Assembly (NCBI RefSeq): GCF_014192515.1
Contig: NZ_JACHYB010000001.1
Location: 124,001 to 188,000, forward strand
Source of the DNA: Microbacter margulisiae
GTDB lineage: Bacteria; Bacteroidota; Bacteroidia; Bacteroidales; Paludibacteraceae
DNA length: 64,000 nt
Direction of reading: 5' to 3'
The notes beneath the pieces were generated by a model that did no database searches, was not told the origin of the DNA, and saw only the letters and a program-made list of their open reading frames with translations. Both the position numbers and the translations under genes were made by a program. Of this stretch, positions 26,356 through 34,964 are shown one piece after another (positions within the stretch are counted from its first letter, which is position 1; each line of letters begins with the position of its first letter).

Positions 26356-27360
26356 TCAAAGAAATTTTAGTATGGTTCCTCCCCACGAATAGCCTACTCC
26401 AAACCCTGCTAATAATACATTATGGTTTGATTGAATGGTGCTATCATGCATTGCTTCCTTTAGAGCAATGGGTATTGTGGAGGATACGGTATTCCCAACT
26501 GATTCAAGAAAATAATAAAATTTATCCTCAGGTATTTGGAGCTTTTTGCGTAAGTAGCTTAACATGTACTTATTTGCCTGATGAAAGATGAATTGATCAA
26601 TTTGTTCCTGTTTCAGATGATTAGCCACTAAGGTATTTTGAATAAGGTTCGGCACTACATCTAATGTGAAATTAAAAATTTCTGTGCCATCCATGTAAAG
26701 ATAATCAGACGATTTGGGGTTATTCTTTTCATCAAATACCAAATTTCCTATTGAGTCAGGATGTCTCATTCCTCTGCTTTTTACAATAAGCCGGTCATAT
26801 CCTCCTCCATCAGTTCCCAATGAAAAGTTTTGTATGGCAGCTATTCCTTCACTTCCAATTAATGTGGCAGAAGCTCCATCTCCGAAAATAGTACGGTTTG
26901 CTTTATCCATCGGATGTAAAAATTTGGAATAAGTCTCTGCTGTCAGTAAAAGAACGTTATGAGCTATGCTTGCTGAAATTAACCCTTTGGCTAATGAAAG
27001 CCCATAAATATAGCCGCTACATCCCAAATTAAAATCGAGTGCCCCGGCATGTTGAGGAATACCCAGGCGTTGTTGTAAAATGCATGCTGAAGTGGGTAAA
27101 AAATAGTCCGGGCTTTGTGTGCAAAATAAGATAAAATCTATTTCAGAAGGTTGGATATTATGTTCTGTAAACAGATTTGTGGCTGCTTTGTAGGCCATAT
27201 CGGCAGATGTCTCATCCTTTGTTGCTATGTGCCGTGTACTGATTCCTATTTTTGAAGCCACTTTTTCTACTGTCCATTCCGGAAATTCCTGAATCAGTTG
27301 TTCGTTAGTAAGTTTATTTTCTGGCAAATAATATGATATGTGCTTAATATAAGCTTGCAT
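26356..27360 (-). CDS. 3-oxoacyl-ACP synthase III-like enzyme (KAS III, cassette 2, second copy)
   Basis: A 334-residue condensing enzyme with C114 (DFNLGCSGYIYGL), H260 (QFIFHQANKYM) and N290 (VGNTVSSTIPIA). It lies downstream of the SDR in an ACP-KAS III-SDR-KAS III set. A second KAS III beside one SDR suggests that one enzyme starts the chain and the other extends it. The gene ends just inside the target-site edge of the IS4-type element (stop at 26356, duplication at 26338-26347), so the insertion spared its coding sequence. Confidence 0.85.
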   Translation of the reverse strand: MQAYIKHISYYLPENKLTNEQLIQEFPEWTVEKVASKIGISTRHIATKDETSADMAYKAATNLFTEHNIQPSEIDFILFCTQSPDYFLPTSACILQQRLGIPQHAGALDFNLGCSGYIYGLSLAKGLISASIAHNVLLLTAETYSKFLHPMDKANRTIFGDGASATLIGSEGIAAIQNFSLGTDGGGYDRLIVKSRGMRHPDSIGNLVFDEKNNPKSSDYLYMDGTEIFNFTLDVVPNLIQNTLVANHLKQEQIDQFIFHQANKYMLSYLRKKLQIPEDKFYYFLESVGNTVSSTIPIALKEAMHDSTIQSNHNVLLAGFGVGYSWGGTILKFL

Positions 27361-27384
27361 GCTATCGTTTTTTGATCATTATAA

Positions 27385-28134
27385 TTATAATAGGGTATAT
27401 CCTCCGTCAATTAGGAGGTTGGAGCCTGTTACCCATTGACTGGCATCAGACAATAAATAAATTACAGCATAGGCCACTTCTTCAGGTTTTCCATAGCGTT
27501 TTAATGGATATTTCTTTGTGTCTTCTTTCAATTGATCCTCGGAAATTACTCCCTCATCAAATATGGATGTTTGAATCATACCCGGGCATACTGTGTTGAC
27601 ACGAATAGAGCGCGTTGCCATTTCTATTGCCATTGTTTTGGCTATTCCATTAATTGCACCTTTGGATGCAGAATAGATGCCTCCGGAAATTGCAGAGCAA
27701 TAAACACCGGATATGGAAGAAATAAAGACAATGGAAGCCCCTTTGTTTAATTTTTTGTTTTTATAAAGTGTCTGGGTAATTAACGTGGGTGATACAAAAT
27801 TCACCTGCATGATAGCTGATAAATCATTGGCATTAATAAACTGAATAGGAAGAGATTTTGTGAATCCGGCACAATGAACCACTCCGTCCAGATTTGGCAA
27901 TGTGTCTATCAGGTGATCTATTTCTGTCTGTTTTGACAAATCAGCTAAAATAAAGCGATGATTTTTGCCGGATAATTGAGCAAACGTCTGTTGCAGCCGG
28001 TTCTGGTTACGACCACTAATAATAAGCTTCGCTCCTAGTTTAGCGCATTCGATAGCAATTGCCCGACCAATTCCGGACGAGGCGCCTGTTACCAGAACAG
28101 TTTTTTCTTCAAGCGAGAAAGGGTTGTAACTCAT
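27385..28134 (-). CDS. short-chain dehydrogenase, FabG-like (cassette 2)
   Basis: A 249-residue SDR: VLVTGASSGIGRAIAIEC, KLIISGRNQNRL, IVFISSISGVY, GIYSASKGAINGIA with catalytic YxxxK, and ASQWVTGSNLLIDGGYTLL. It resembles the cassette-1 SDR in length and motifs. It is flanked by two KAS III genes and follows an ACP, so reduction of 3-ketoacyl-ACP is the likely job. One reductase would have to serve two rounds if both KAS enzymes act in series. Confidence 0.85.
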   Translation of the reverse strand: MSYNPFSLEEKTVLVTGASSGIGRAIAIECAKLGAKLIISGRNQNRLQQTFAQLSGKNHRFILADLSKQTEIDHLIDTLPNLDGVVHCAGFTKSLPIQFINANDLSAIMQVNFVSPTLITQTLYKNKKLNKGASIVFISSISGVYCSAISGGIYSASKGAINGIAKTMAIEMATRSIRVNTVCPGMIQTSIFDEGVISEDQLKEDTKKYPLKRYGKPEEVAYAVIYLLSDASQWVTGSNLLIDGGYTLL

Positions 28135-28141
28135 AGCGTAT

Positions 28142-29197
28142 TTAAACTTCTATAAGATCAGAAATAATTAGATTATCCGTTTCAAAATATACACTTCCCC
28201 AGGAAAGTCCAACTCCAAATCCGCAGGCAATCAGTCGGTTTCTATTATGGTTTAAAGCTTCACGGCATTGTGTTACCATTGTTAGTGGAATGGTAGCCGA
28301 ACTGGTATTCCCAAAATCCTTGAGAGAGTAGAGAACTTTTTCAACAGGAAGTTTGAGCTTTTTTCGAATCTTTTCATTCATAAATAAATTAGCCTGATGA
28401 AAAACGAAATAATCAATTTTTCCCATATCAATATCAAACTTATCAGCCAATTTATGGATCGTTTCCGGGGCCTTATTAATTCCAAACGAAAAAACATCCA
28501 TGCCATTTAAGGCAATATTTAGAGAATTTCTAATAATGTCTTCTTCAATACATTCTTCTTTTAATGAATTGACTGAGTAAGGATTCCGATAGCCTCCTTC
28601 TGGTATAATAATTGCTTCGTACCCACTCCCATCAGTAGCCATATGAAACTGGAATCCTTTATCTCCTTCGTGGTATTCAATAGCAGTACATGTCCCGGCA
28701 TCACCAAATAAAGGCCATGTACTTTTATCTTCAACTGAACACGATTTTAGGACTGTGTCACCTGTAAGCAACAACCCTTTTTTCATATTGCCATTTTGGA
28801 TTAAGGCTCCAATGGTGCTTAACCCGTAAATCCATCCGGAACATCCTAACGATATATCCATTGAGTAACATTCTTCGGATAATCCCAATCTATGCTGTAA
28901 AATGCAAGATGTAGCCGGAAGAATATAATCAGGCGTTTGAGTCACAAAAATGAGGCAATCGATCTCCTCTTTGTTCCATCCCAAATCTGCAATCAATTTT
29001 TCAGCAGCATAATAACAGAGATCAGATGTGGTGACATTGTCTCCAGCAATTCGTCTGCGCTCAACACCCGTTGAAGCCATAAATTTTGCGGCATCCTCCC
29101 CCTGAAACAGTTTTAGATTATTATTTTCTTCGACTGTCGAAGGTACACATACGGATAGACCATGGATTTTGACATTAGGAACAGACAAGAAAGCCAT
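28142..29197 (-). CDS. 3-oxoacyl-ACP synthase III-like enzyme (KAS III, cassette 2, first copy)
   Basis: A 351-residue enzyme with C119 (DISLGCSGWIYGL), H267 (DYFVFHQANLFM) and N297 (FGNTSSATIPLT). It is closer in length and C-terminal sequence (SDLIEV) to the cassette-1 KAS III (SDIVEV) than to the second copy at 26356, which points to duplication between cassettes. Its start codon shares one base with the ACP stop (TAATG), so the two are translationally coupled. Condensation with malonyl on that ACP is the expected reaction. Confidence 0.85.
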   Translation of the reverse strand: MAFLSVPNVKIHGLSVCVPSTVEENNNLKLFQGEDAAKFMASTGVERRRIAGDNVTTSDLCYYAAEKLIADLGWNKEEIDCLIFVTQTPDYILPATSCILQHRLGLSEECYSMDISLGCSGWIYGLSTIGALIQNGNMKKGLLLTGDTVLKSCSVEDKSTWPLFGDAGTCTAIEYHEGDKGFQFHMATDGSGYEAIIIPEGGYRNPYSVNSLKEECIEEDIIRNSLNIALNGMDVFSFGINKAPETIHKLADKFDIDMGKIDYFVFHQANLFMNEKIRKKLKLPVEKVLYSLKDFGNTSSATIPLTMVTQCREALNHNRNRLIACGFGVGLSWGSVYFETDNLIISDLIEV

Positions 29198-29427
29198 TAT
29201 AATCTTGATTTAACGATATTGTACAAATCTTCTACTGTTTGTGATTGACGTATATCATCTCCTTTCAGTTTTACCTGATATGTTTCATCAGCCATAGCTA
29301 TTACCGAAAGAGCCATCAAAGATGACCATTCGTCCAATTCTTTAAATTTTGTCGTTGGTGTAAAAACCGATGCATCGGTATCATCAAACTGTGCAGCAAA
29401 CGTTTGAACGAAATTTTGAATTTCCAT
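29197..29427 (-). CDS. acyl carrier protein (cassette 2)
   Basis: A 76-residue acidic protein with ACP helices and the prosthetic serine S36 in KELDEWSSLMALSVIAMADE. The context EWSSL parallels EWGSL of the first ACP. It is the first gene of ACP-KAS III-SDR-KAS III and overlaps the next gene by one base. It lies 35 bases downstream of the GNAT-like gene, which may use the acyl-ACP as donor. Confidence 0.8.
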   Translation of the reverse strand: MEIQNFVQTFAAQFDDTDASVFTPTTKFKELDEWSSLMALSVIAMADETYQVKLKGDDIRQSQTVEDLYNIVKSRL

Positions 29428-29462
29428 AAGGCATACTTTTTTATTGTTAAATAATGATTCAT

Positions 29463-30449
29463 CTATCTGGCATCGAAATTCAACAAACCGAAATCCCAGT
29501 TTGTTGAATCTGACAATATATGTATTAAATCTGTATGTTTTTCATCTAACAGATTATAAGTCAATGGGAGTTGTTGTGGTTCAAATTTCTTAGGGAGTTT
29601 GAAAAATACATACTGCTTTATATTTAGAGTTCCGATAAACATAATGATATCCGGTTTGTCAGTTTGAATGATATGATTGACTAGCGATGTCAAAGCTTTG
29701 TTTGTTCTACTGCCATTATTTCTAAAGTCCAATATGTAGGCTGTTCTCAACCCTTTTTCTTCCATTATCCGGTAGTATCCTATATTTTCTTTTGAATCTC
29801 TGAAACAATTGATGTTCTTTTTTTTAAACCGTTGCTTTTCAAAATTATCCGAATACTCAATTTTTATTTTTGTATATTCGGATACGATAGGTTTAGTACT
29901 TGATACAAATTTAGCTAAAAAGAGATAAAACCGCAATAGAGGAAAATAGAAAATGTCGATACTTTTTAATAATGATTTTCCTGCAAGGTTTGAAATTGAA
30001 ACGGGTAATACGTAATATGGCAAATCAGCTACATGTTTGGATCCAATAAATTTCACTGCCAACATAAACGAATTCTTATTCGGAACGCCATATAATATTT
30101 TGATATCAAATTTCTTACATTCGTCCATTAATTCATTTAGCATATCTACATACAAAAATGCTTCAGTGCGATATGCTTTTCTTACATATGTTCCCCCGCT
30201 TAATCCGAATAGCATACGTTCTCCTTGAACAATATACCAATATGGGAATAGTGTGGTTTGAGCGATAATGCGGTTCTCATTGTTTCGTGCAATGGCATGA
30301 TACGAGTAACCCAAACAGGAAGAGGTATAATATGCTTTGAATTCATTTACGCTCTTTTTTAGATTAAACGATTCATTAAACCCAAATACAATATCTTCCC
30401 AGTCTGTCTGCGTTAGGTCTGTACTTTTTATGACTGTAATCGTATACAT
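29463..30449 (-). CDS. GNAT-superfamily acyltransferase-like protein
   Basis: A 328-residue protein. The N-terminal half has features of a GNAT fold: NENRIIAQTTLFPYW (strand), LFGLSGGTYVRKAYRTEAF (acyl-CoA pyrophosphate loop region) and LYGVPNKNSF. The C-terminal half resembles a second GNAT-like lobe and has no clear motif. Proteins of this kind occur in Bacteroidota polysaccharide loci. Directly upstream of an ACP cassette, it is a reasonable candidate for transferring the finished acyl chain to an amino sugar. That substrate is inferred from position only. Confidence 0.6.
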   Translation of the reverse strand: MYTITVIKSTDLTQTDWEDIVFGFNESFNLKKSVNEFKAYYTSSCLGYSYHAIARNNENRIIAQTTLFPYWYIVQGERMLFGLSGGTYVRKAYRTEAFLYVDMLNELMDECKKFDIKILYGVPNKNSFMLAVKFIGSKHVADLPYYVLPVSISNLAGKSLLKSIDIFYFPLLRFYLFLAKFVSSTKPIVSEYTKIKIEYSDNFEKQRFKKKNINCFRDSKENIGYYRIMEEKGLRTAYILDFRNNGSRTNKALTSLVNHIIQTDKPDIIMFIGTLNIKQYVFFKLPKKFEPQQLPLTYNLLDEKHTDLIHILSDSTNWDFGLLNFDAR

Positions 30450-30515
30450 GTTACAATTTACAATGTTTTGTCATGAATGCATGAATTGTTTGATACACTC
30501 TCGAAGAATCATAGT

Positions 30516-31649
30516 TTATTCCACAAATTGATTGGCAAGCGAAGCGGTAACGGTCAGCGCATAAGACGTGGATTTCTTTGCATATTGTTCTATTCTCTCC
30601 GGATTATGTTTGCACAAACGAATGAAATGTGCTATTTCGTTAATTTCGTCTTGCTCAAAACATTTTCCTACACCATATTCATTTACTAAGCGATATAATT
30701 CTGAATCTTTCCCTGTAATGCAAAGTAATGCTTTTCCTAATTTAAGGAGGTTATACGTTTTGCTGGGTACACATACCCGTCCCGCTTCCTTTGGTGTTGC
30801 AATGACAGCCATATCAGCAGCGCTTAAGGAATGAGGCAACTGGTTTGCATCCTGATAGGGGAGGAACCGGAAAAGACTTTCCAATTGCAATTCATTTACC
30901 CGGTTTATCAGAGCTGTTTTTCCCCATCCTTCTCCTATAAATAAAAAGAGAAGATTGGATTCATCCCGTAGTTGGTCGGCTACCTCCACAAGGGCTTCCA
31001 AACCCTGCCCTTTGCCGATATTGCCGGAATACATGACAACAAATTGATTGACAAGATGTTCGTTTTGAATAAATTGATTTTCTGCTTTCTGAATGATTGT
31101 GTCGAAAGCGTTACTACTCCATACTGGAACTACGGTTATTTTAGTTGGTGGACAATAGGTAGCAATAGTTTGTGCCATGCCGGGAGTGATCGTAAAAACC
31201 CGGTGTGCTTTTGCATAAAATTGGATAGTACTTTGTGCCCACCAACGGTACAAAATTGATTTTTCGGTAATAAACCCTCCTAATACAGCTCCATCAGGAT
31301 ACACATCATATACCAATGCTGAATAGTGATGTTTCAAAAATGGCGATAAAAAAACAAGCGTAGGTGGATTCGACACGAAAAAGATTTCATAGGTTCGGAA
31401 TTTGAATAGTAATAACAGAAAAACCTGTAGCGTGGCTATTCCCCAGGATAACATTCGTTTAATGGTGGAGCTGCGATGGTATGAAATGATGTTGGTTACT
31501 TTTATCCGGTTATCCAGTGGTATTTTGATGGGATTAATTCGACCTGCTATTAACACGACTTCATCAAATTTCCCTGATTGCACAAAAGCATTTGCAATGT
31601 CTATCATGAGATAGCCGGAACTTTGATTGATAAGGACAATTTTCTTCAT
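30516..31649 (-). CDS. glycosyltransferase family 4 (GT-B)
   Basis: A 377-residue GT-B enzyme resembling WbuB/WcaI-type proteins. It opens with KKIVLINQSSGYLMIDIANAF and has an internal hydrophobic patch (ATLQVFLLLLFKF), often a membrane-association helix. The C-terminal nucleotide-sugar domain holds VMYSGNIGKGQGLEALVEV and VCVPSKTYNLLKLGKALLCI, where the PSK(T/I)Y motif is typical of this branch. The sugar donor cannot be read from the sequence. Its start overlaps the deacetylase-like gene upstream by four bases. Confidence 0.82.
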   Translation of the reverse strand: MKKIVLINQSSGYLMIDIANAFVQSGKFDEVVLIAGRINPIKIPLDNRIKVTNIISYHRSSTIKRMLSWGIATLQVFLLLLFKFRTYEIFFVSNPPTLVFLSPFLKHHYSALVYDVYPDGAVLGGFITEKSILYRWWAQSTIQFYAKAHRVFTITPGMAQTIATYCPPTKITVVPVWSSNAFDTIIQKAENQFIQNEHLVNQFVVMYSGNIGKGQGLEALVEVADQLRDESNLLFLFIGEGWGKTALINRVNELQLESLFRFLPYQDANQLPHSLSAADMAVIATPKEAGRVCVPSKTYNLLKLGKALLCITGKDSELYRLVNEYGVGKCFEQDEINEIAHFIRLCKHNPERIEQYAKKSTSYALTVTASLANQFVE

Positions 31650-32785
31650 GCTTTACGTTTTGCAATAAGGTCTCCCAACTCCATGGAGGTCATAAACTCC
31701 ACTTCGGGCCAGCGTTTGATTATTTCAGACAGTAAAATATCTAATTTCTTTAATCCGTTTGCACGGTTTTCAGAATGGATAGTCCCCATATAATTCACAC
31801 GATGTGAACTTATTGTGGCCGGTTTATGACAATGGAAAGCTATGTCAATTTCTTTCAGACAGGCGCTTACCCAATCCCAATCACGTGCTTGCTCCCAACT
31901 GTTGGGTTCGAAAAAACAATTTCGGGTCAGGTAAATCTGACCGTGCTTGTTACATTTACCTATGTAGCGGAAGTGTTTTTTATACTTTCCATCACCTAGG
32001 GGCTCGCTTTGTATTTTACCCGTACCAATATATTTCACCCCTTCCGAAGCTGTAATCTCTTCGAGTGAATTATTAAACGGGCCGTTGGTGGGAATAAAAA
32101 ACGAAGAACGGTAACCAAACAATTTTTCAAATGCATTCATGCCAGTTATAATCACTGCGTGTAGATATGGCAAATCGTTTGGAGTATCAATATCGAAAGC
32201 AGCCCTCAAGTCAGGCAAACGTTCATCATGCAGGCCTTTACTTAATGCAGACATGCCATACTCAAATGCCAGTCGCACCGTTTCATTCTCTTTCTGCAGT
32301 AGTCGCATCCAGCGTTGTACGTTCAGGTGCTCCCTTCCGTGAAATACCGGTACCAGCAATCGCTCGCGGATACCCTGCTGCCATAAATCGTATATACGGT
32401 CGCATCCGGGAAAATGTTTGGCCGTTTCGGTAAACAATTCGTATTCGTACTTAGTAAATCCATTAGCACTGATTTTTTCGAAATCGGGATTAGCCACCAC
32501 ATTGACACCAGTCATTACCACGGCACGTCCTGTCGCGTCCTTATGATTACGAAGAACATCGAACAGCATTTCCATATCTTCATTCGACTCCAGTGTATCG
32601 TTGTTCACATAATGCGTGGTAAGCGGCACACCCTTAGTTTTCAGAGCTTCCAGCGATTTCTTATCCGGCATATACACCGAGCCCCAGTCATCACTTTCAA
32701 TGACCACTATTTTTCGCTTCGTCCGCCAACCAGGTATGTTACTCAAATAAACCTGTAATTCTGATTTTTTTGTTCCTGTGTACAT
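31646..32785 (-). CDS. polysaccharide deacetylase-like protein (copy 1)
   Basis: A 379-residue protein related to NodB-type carbohydrate esterases but divergent. RKIVVIESDDWGSVYMP has the paired aspartates, PVFHGREHLNVQRWMR two histidines, and KPATISSHRVNYMG a further histidine. A paralogue with the same architecture lies at 41579-42712. Both follow a glycosyltransferase gene with coding overlap, which suggests that each modifies the residue added by its partner. The members of this family in capsule loci are usually described as polysaccharide (de)acetylases; activity is not established here. Start and upstream stop share a base (TAATG). Confidence 0.7.
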   Translation of the reverse strand: MYTGTKKSELQVYLSNIPGWRTKRKIVVIESDDWGSVYMPDKKSLEALKTKGVPLTTHYVNNDTLESNEDMEMLFDVLRNHKDATGRAVVMTGVNVVANPDFEKISANGFTKYEYELFTETAKHFPGCDRIYDLWQQGIRERLLVPVFHGREHLNVQRWMRLLQKENETVRLAFEYGMSALSKGLHDERLPDLRAAFDIDTPNDLPYLHAVIITGMNAFEKLFGYRSSFFIPTNGPFNNSLEEITASEGVKYIGTGKIQSEPLGDGKYKKHFRYIGKCNKHGQIYLTRNCFFEPNSWEQARDWDWVSACLKEIDIAFHCHKPATISSHRVNYMGTIHSENRANGLKKLDILLSEIIKRWPEVEFMTSMELGDLIAKRKA

Positions 32786-33996
32786 TATTTTATTACGGTA
32801 TTAAACAGTTCCACATAGTCCTTATACCGGTCATCCTTTGCAAAAAGCTTTTCTGCACGCTTTCGGCATTTTTCTATGTAATGTATTTTACCACAGGTTA
32901 GCAACTTTTCAACCGCCTCTTTCAATTCTTCCACATTTCCCTTTTCAACAACTATTCCCGTTTCCGCATCCACCGCTTCGGGACTTCCTCCTGTACGGTA
33001 TGTTATCACCGGAGTTCCGCATGCCAACGCTTCGATATTGGTAGTGGGAAAATTATCCACGTAGGTAGGATTTACAAATATCGTAGCTGCCGAGTACAGT
33101 GCTGCCAGCTCTGCTGTATTTTCAGTGCGGTTAATTGCTGTTATTGCTCCTGGTAATTCCAAAGTCTGTTCAGTCGATAAGCCAACCAATACGATTTGAA
33201 TATCTTCTGATAATAATTTTCTTAATGCGATAAAAACATCCAATCCCTTCCGCTTGTCCCAGGTACTGGCCACGCCAAGAATATAAGGCTTTTCGGATAT
33301 ACCGTAATTTTGCAAGATACTAACATCTTTAACAGGGCTAAATATCTCTAAATCCACTCCGTTGTTGATTACTTTTACGGGATAGTTTTGAAGGTATGAA
33401 CTTCTAACATGCTGAGCCAGCCATGCTGAAGGTGTGACTATTGTCAAATTGTTCAACCCGTTGAAAATTTCTTTCTTTCGGTAATAATTTATTTTCGATC
33501 TATCGAAAAACCAGCTTTCGGGATACCCTTTTCGGTTGGGGCAATGATGACACTCTGTTTCCCATTTATGACAATCATAACGGTCGAAAAAACTACAATG
33601 CCCCGTAAACGGCCAGCAATCGTGAAATGTCCAGACTACCGGTATCTGCACACGCTTTAAATAGTCAAATAATAATTTTATATTGATATAATAGCCGTGC
33701 AGATTGTGGATATTGACTATGTCAGGTTTCCAGGCTTCCAGTTGCTTTATCAACACCAGCGTTGCCCGGCGGCTTGCAAATCCATGCGCATCGCAAAGCC
33801 GCGACTTCAGTCCGTGCCAGCGCATATCCCACTGATTGCCAATTTTTATGAGTGGCAACCGGCTGTTTACCGCGTTTCTTCCATAAGCAAACCGCACCTC
33901 GTATCCCGATTGCTGTGCCAGCAATCCTATTTCTTTGGCAATCCGTCCGGTGCTGCCGGTGTTGGCGGAGGTGTTAAGGAGGAGGAGTTTAGTCAT
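32785..33996 (-). CDS. glycosyltransferase family 4
   Basis: A 403-residue GT-B enzyme from ATG 33996 (MTKLLLLNTSANTGSTGRIA). A longer frame to 34020 adds eight residues, but the shorter start aligns with two remnant copies of this 5' end (34982-35024 and 36085-36129). TFHDCWPFTGHCSFFDRYDC and HHCPNRKGYPESWFFDRS are typical of the WcaC/putative colanic-acid-type GT4. The catalytic EX7E region is NIEALACGTPVITYRTGGSPE. It is the only complete gene with this 5' end, in a stretch full of broken relatives. Confidence 0.85.
   Translation of the reverse strand: MTKLLLLNTSANTGSTGRIAKEIGLLAQQSGYEVRFAYGRNAVNSRLPLIKIGNQWDMRWHGLKSRLCDAHGFASRRATLVLIKQLEAWKPDIVNIHNLHGYYINIKLLFDYLKRVQIPVVWTFHDCWPFTGHCSFFDRYDCHKWETECHHCPNRKGYPESWFFDRSKINYYRKKEIFNGLNNLTIVTPSAWLAQHVRSSYLQNYPVKVINNGVDLEIFSPVKDVSILQNYGISEKPYILGVASTWDKRKGLDVFIALRKLLSEDIQIVLVGLSTEQTLELPGAITAINRTENTAELAALYSAATIFVNPTYVDNFPTTNIEALACGTPVITYRTGGSPEAVDAETGIVVEKGNVEELKEAVEKLLTCGKIHYIEKCRKRAEKLFAKDDRYKDYVELFNTVIK
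33953..33996 (-). repeat. 44-bp repeat, copy 1: intact 5' end of a GT4 gene
   Basis: This is the functional copy of a segment that encodes MTKLLLLNTSANTGS. Closely similar segments stand alone at 34982-35024 and 36085-36129. The plus-strand core CTGCCGGTGTTGGCGG is identical in all three. Confidence 0.8.
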
Positions 33997-34049
33997 TTCT
34001 TTTATTTCACAACTTGTCACGTAAAGACGGGAGCGTTTCGTAAGTTTTT

Positions 34050-34860
34050 TTATTTCAGTCTTTTTAGTGTATTACTTTCAAGTAGCGATTGCATTTGGGT
34101 AATGGCCACTTTGTTAAGCTGCATTAAGCGTTCCGGTTGCGAAAGCCCCTGGCGAATTAGCAAGGCGTTAATACTTTCCATATTGCTCAATACCACCAAT
34201 TGCTCTAAAGTAGCCCAATCTCTTATATTTCCTGCTTTTTCTGCATTATTATCCCGCCATTCTTTTGCTGTAACACCAAAAAGAGCCACCTTGAGCAAGT
34301 CGGCTTCGTTGGCATACACAAAACTGGCTTGCGCACGGGTAATTTCTTTTGGTATCAGGTTATCTTTTATTGCGTCGGTATGTATCTGGTAGTTTACTTT
34401 GGCCAATGTACGCTGTAGGTTCCATTCTAATTTCAGTCGGTCGTTTTCATCGTTAAACGTTGAAATTCTTTTACAAGGTATATCTTGAATTGGGGACTAA
34501 TCCACATACCAAACTCAAAAGCAATGTCAGGGTGGGCGTAAGTTCCTCCATATCTTCCAGCTTTAGCTTTAAGTCCAATTGCGTTGGTTTTTTATACCCA
34601 CTCTTTTACGCTTAGCTTGTAACTATTCAGCCTGCCTGAGTTTTAATTATGGTAAATTCGCCATAATTAAATTCTGGATTGTAAACGGATTCCCAAATTC
34701 CGAGATATTCAACAGTGTTACGGTTCCGAAGCCAATCAGAAATAAAGGAATCGCCATCTTTTGCTTTGAGCATATCGGTAAGCGAGATATATTCCTGTTC
34801 TTTATCAAGTATAATTGTAATAATTCTTCCTTCAACTTCTATTTTTGTGTTTTTTGCCAT
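34050..34860 (-). pseudogene. KilA-N domain protein, degraded
   Basis: The N-terminal part (34627-34860) reads ISLTDMLKAKDGDSFISDWL and RNRNTVEYLGIWESVYNPEF, the start of a KilA-N domain. The middle (about 34407-34626) still encodes KAGRYGGTYAHPDIAFEFGM and WISPQFKIYLVKEFQRL, but it is reached only after a stop and frameshifts. The C-terminal part (34050-34406) continues LAKVNYQIHTDAIKDNLIP and NEADLLKVALFGVTAKEW. Together they cover a normal KilA-N protein of roughly 270 residues. These DNA-binding proteins are often phage- or mobile-element-borne. It lies between two copies of the GT4 5'-end repeat, so it probably entered as cargo and decayed. Confidence 0.82.
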
Positions 34861-34964
34861 AAGAATCTTCGTGTGATTGCATTTTTTAAAGCATACTCAA
34901 TTATTATTTTTCGCTAGCTCAACTTATTGTTTCAAATTTGTAACTTTTTACCACCTCTGTTACC

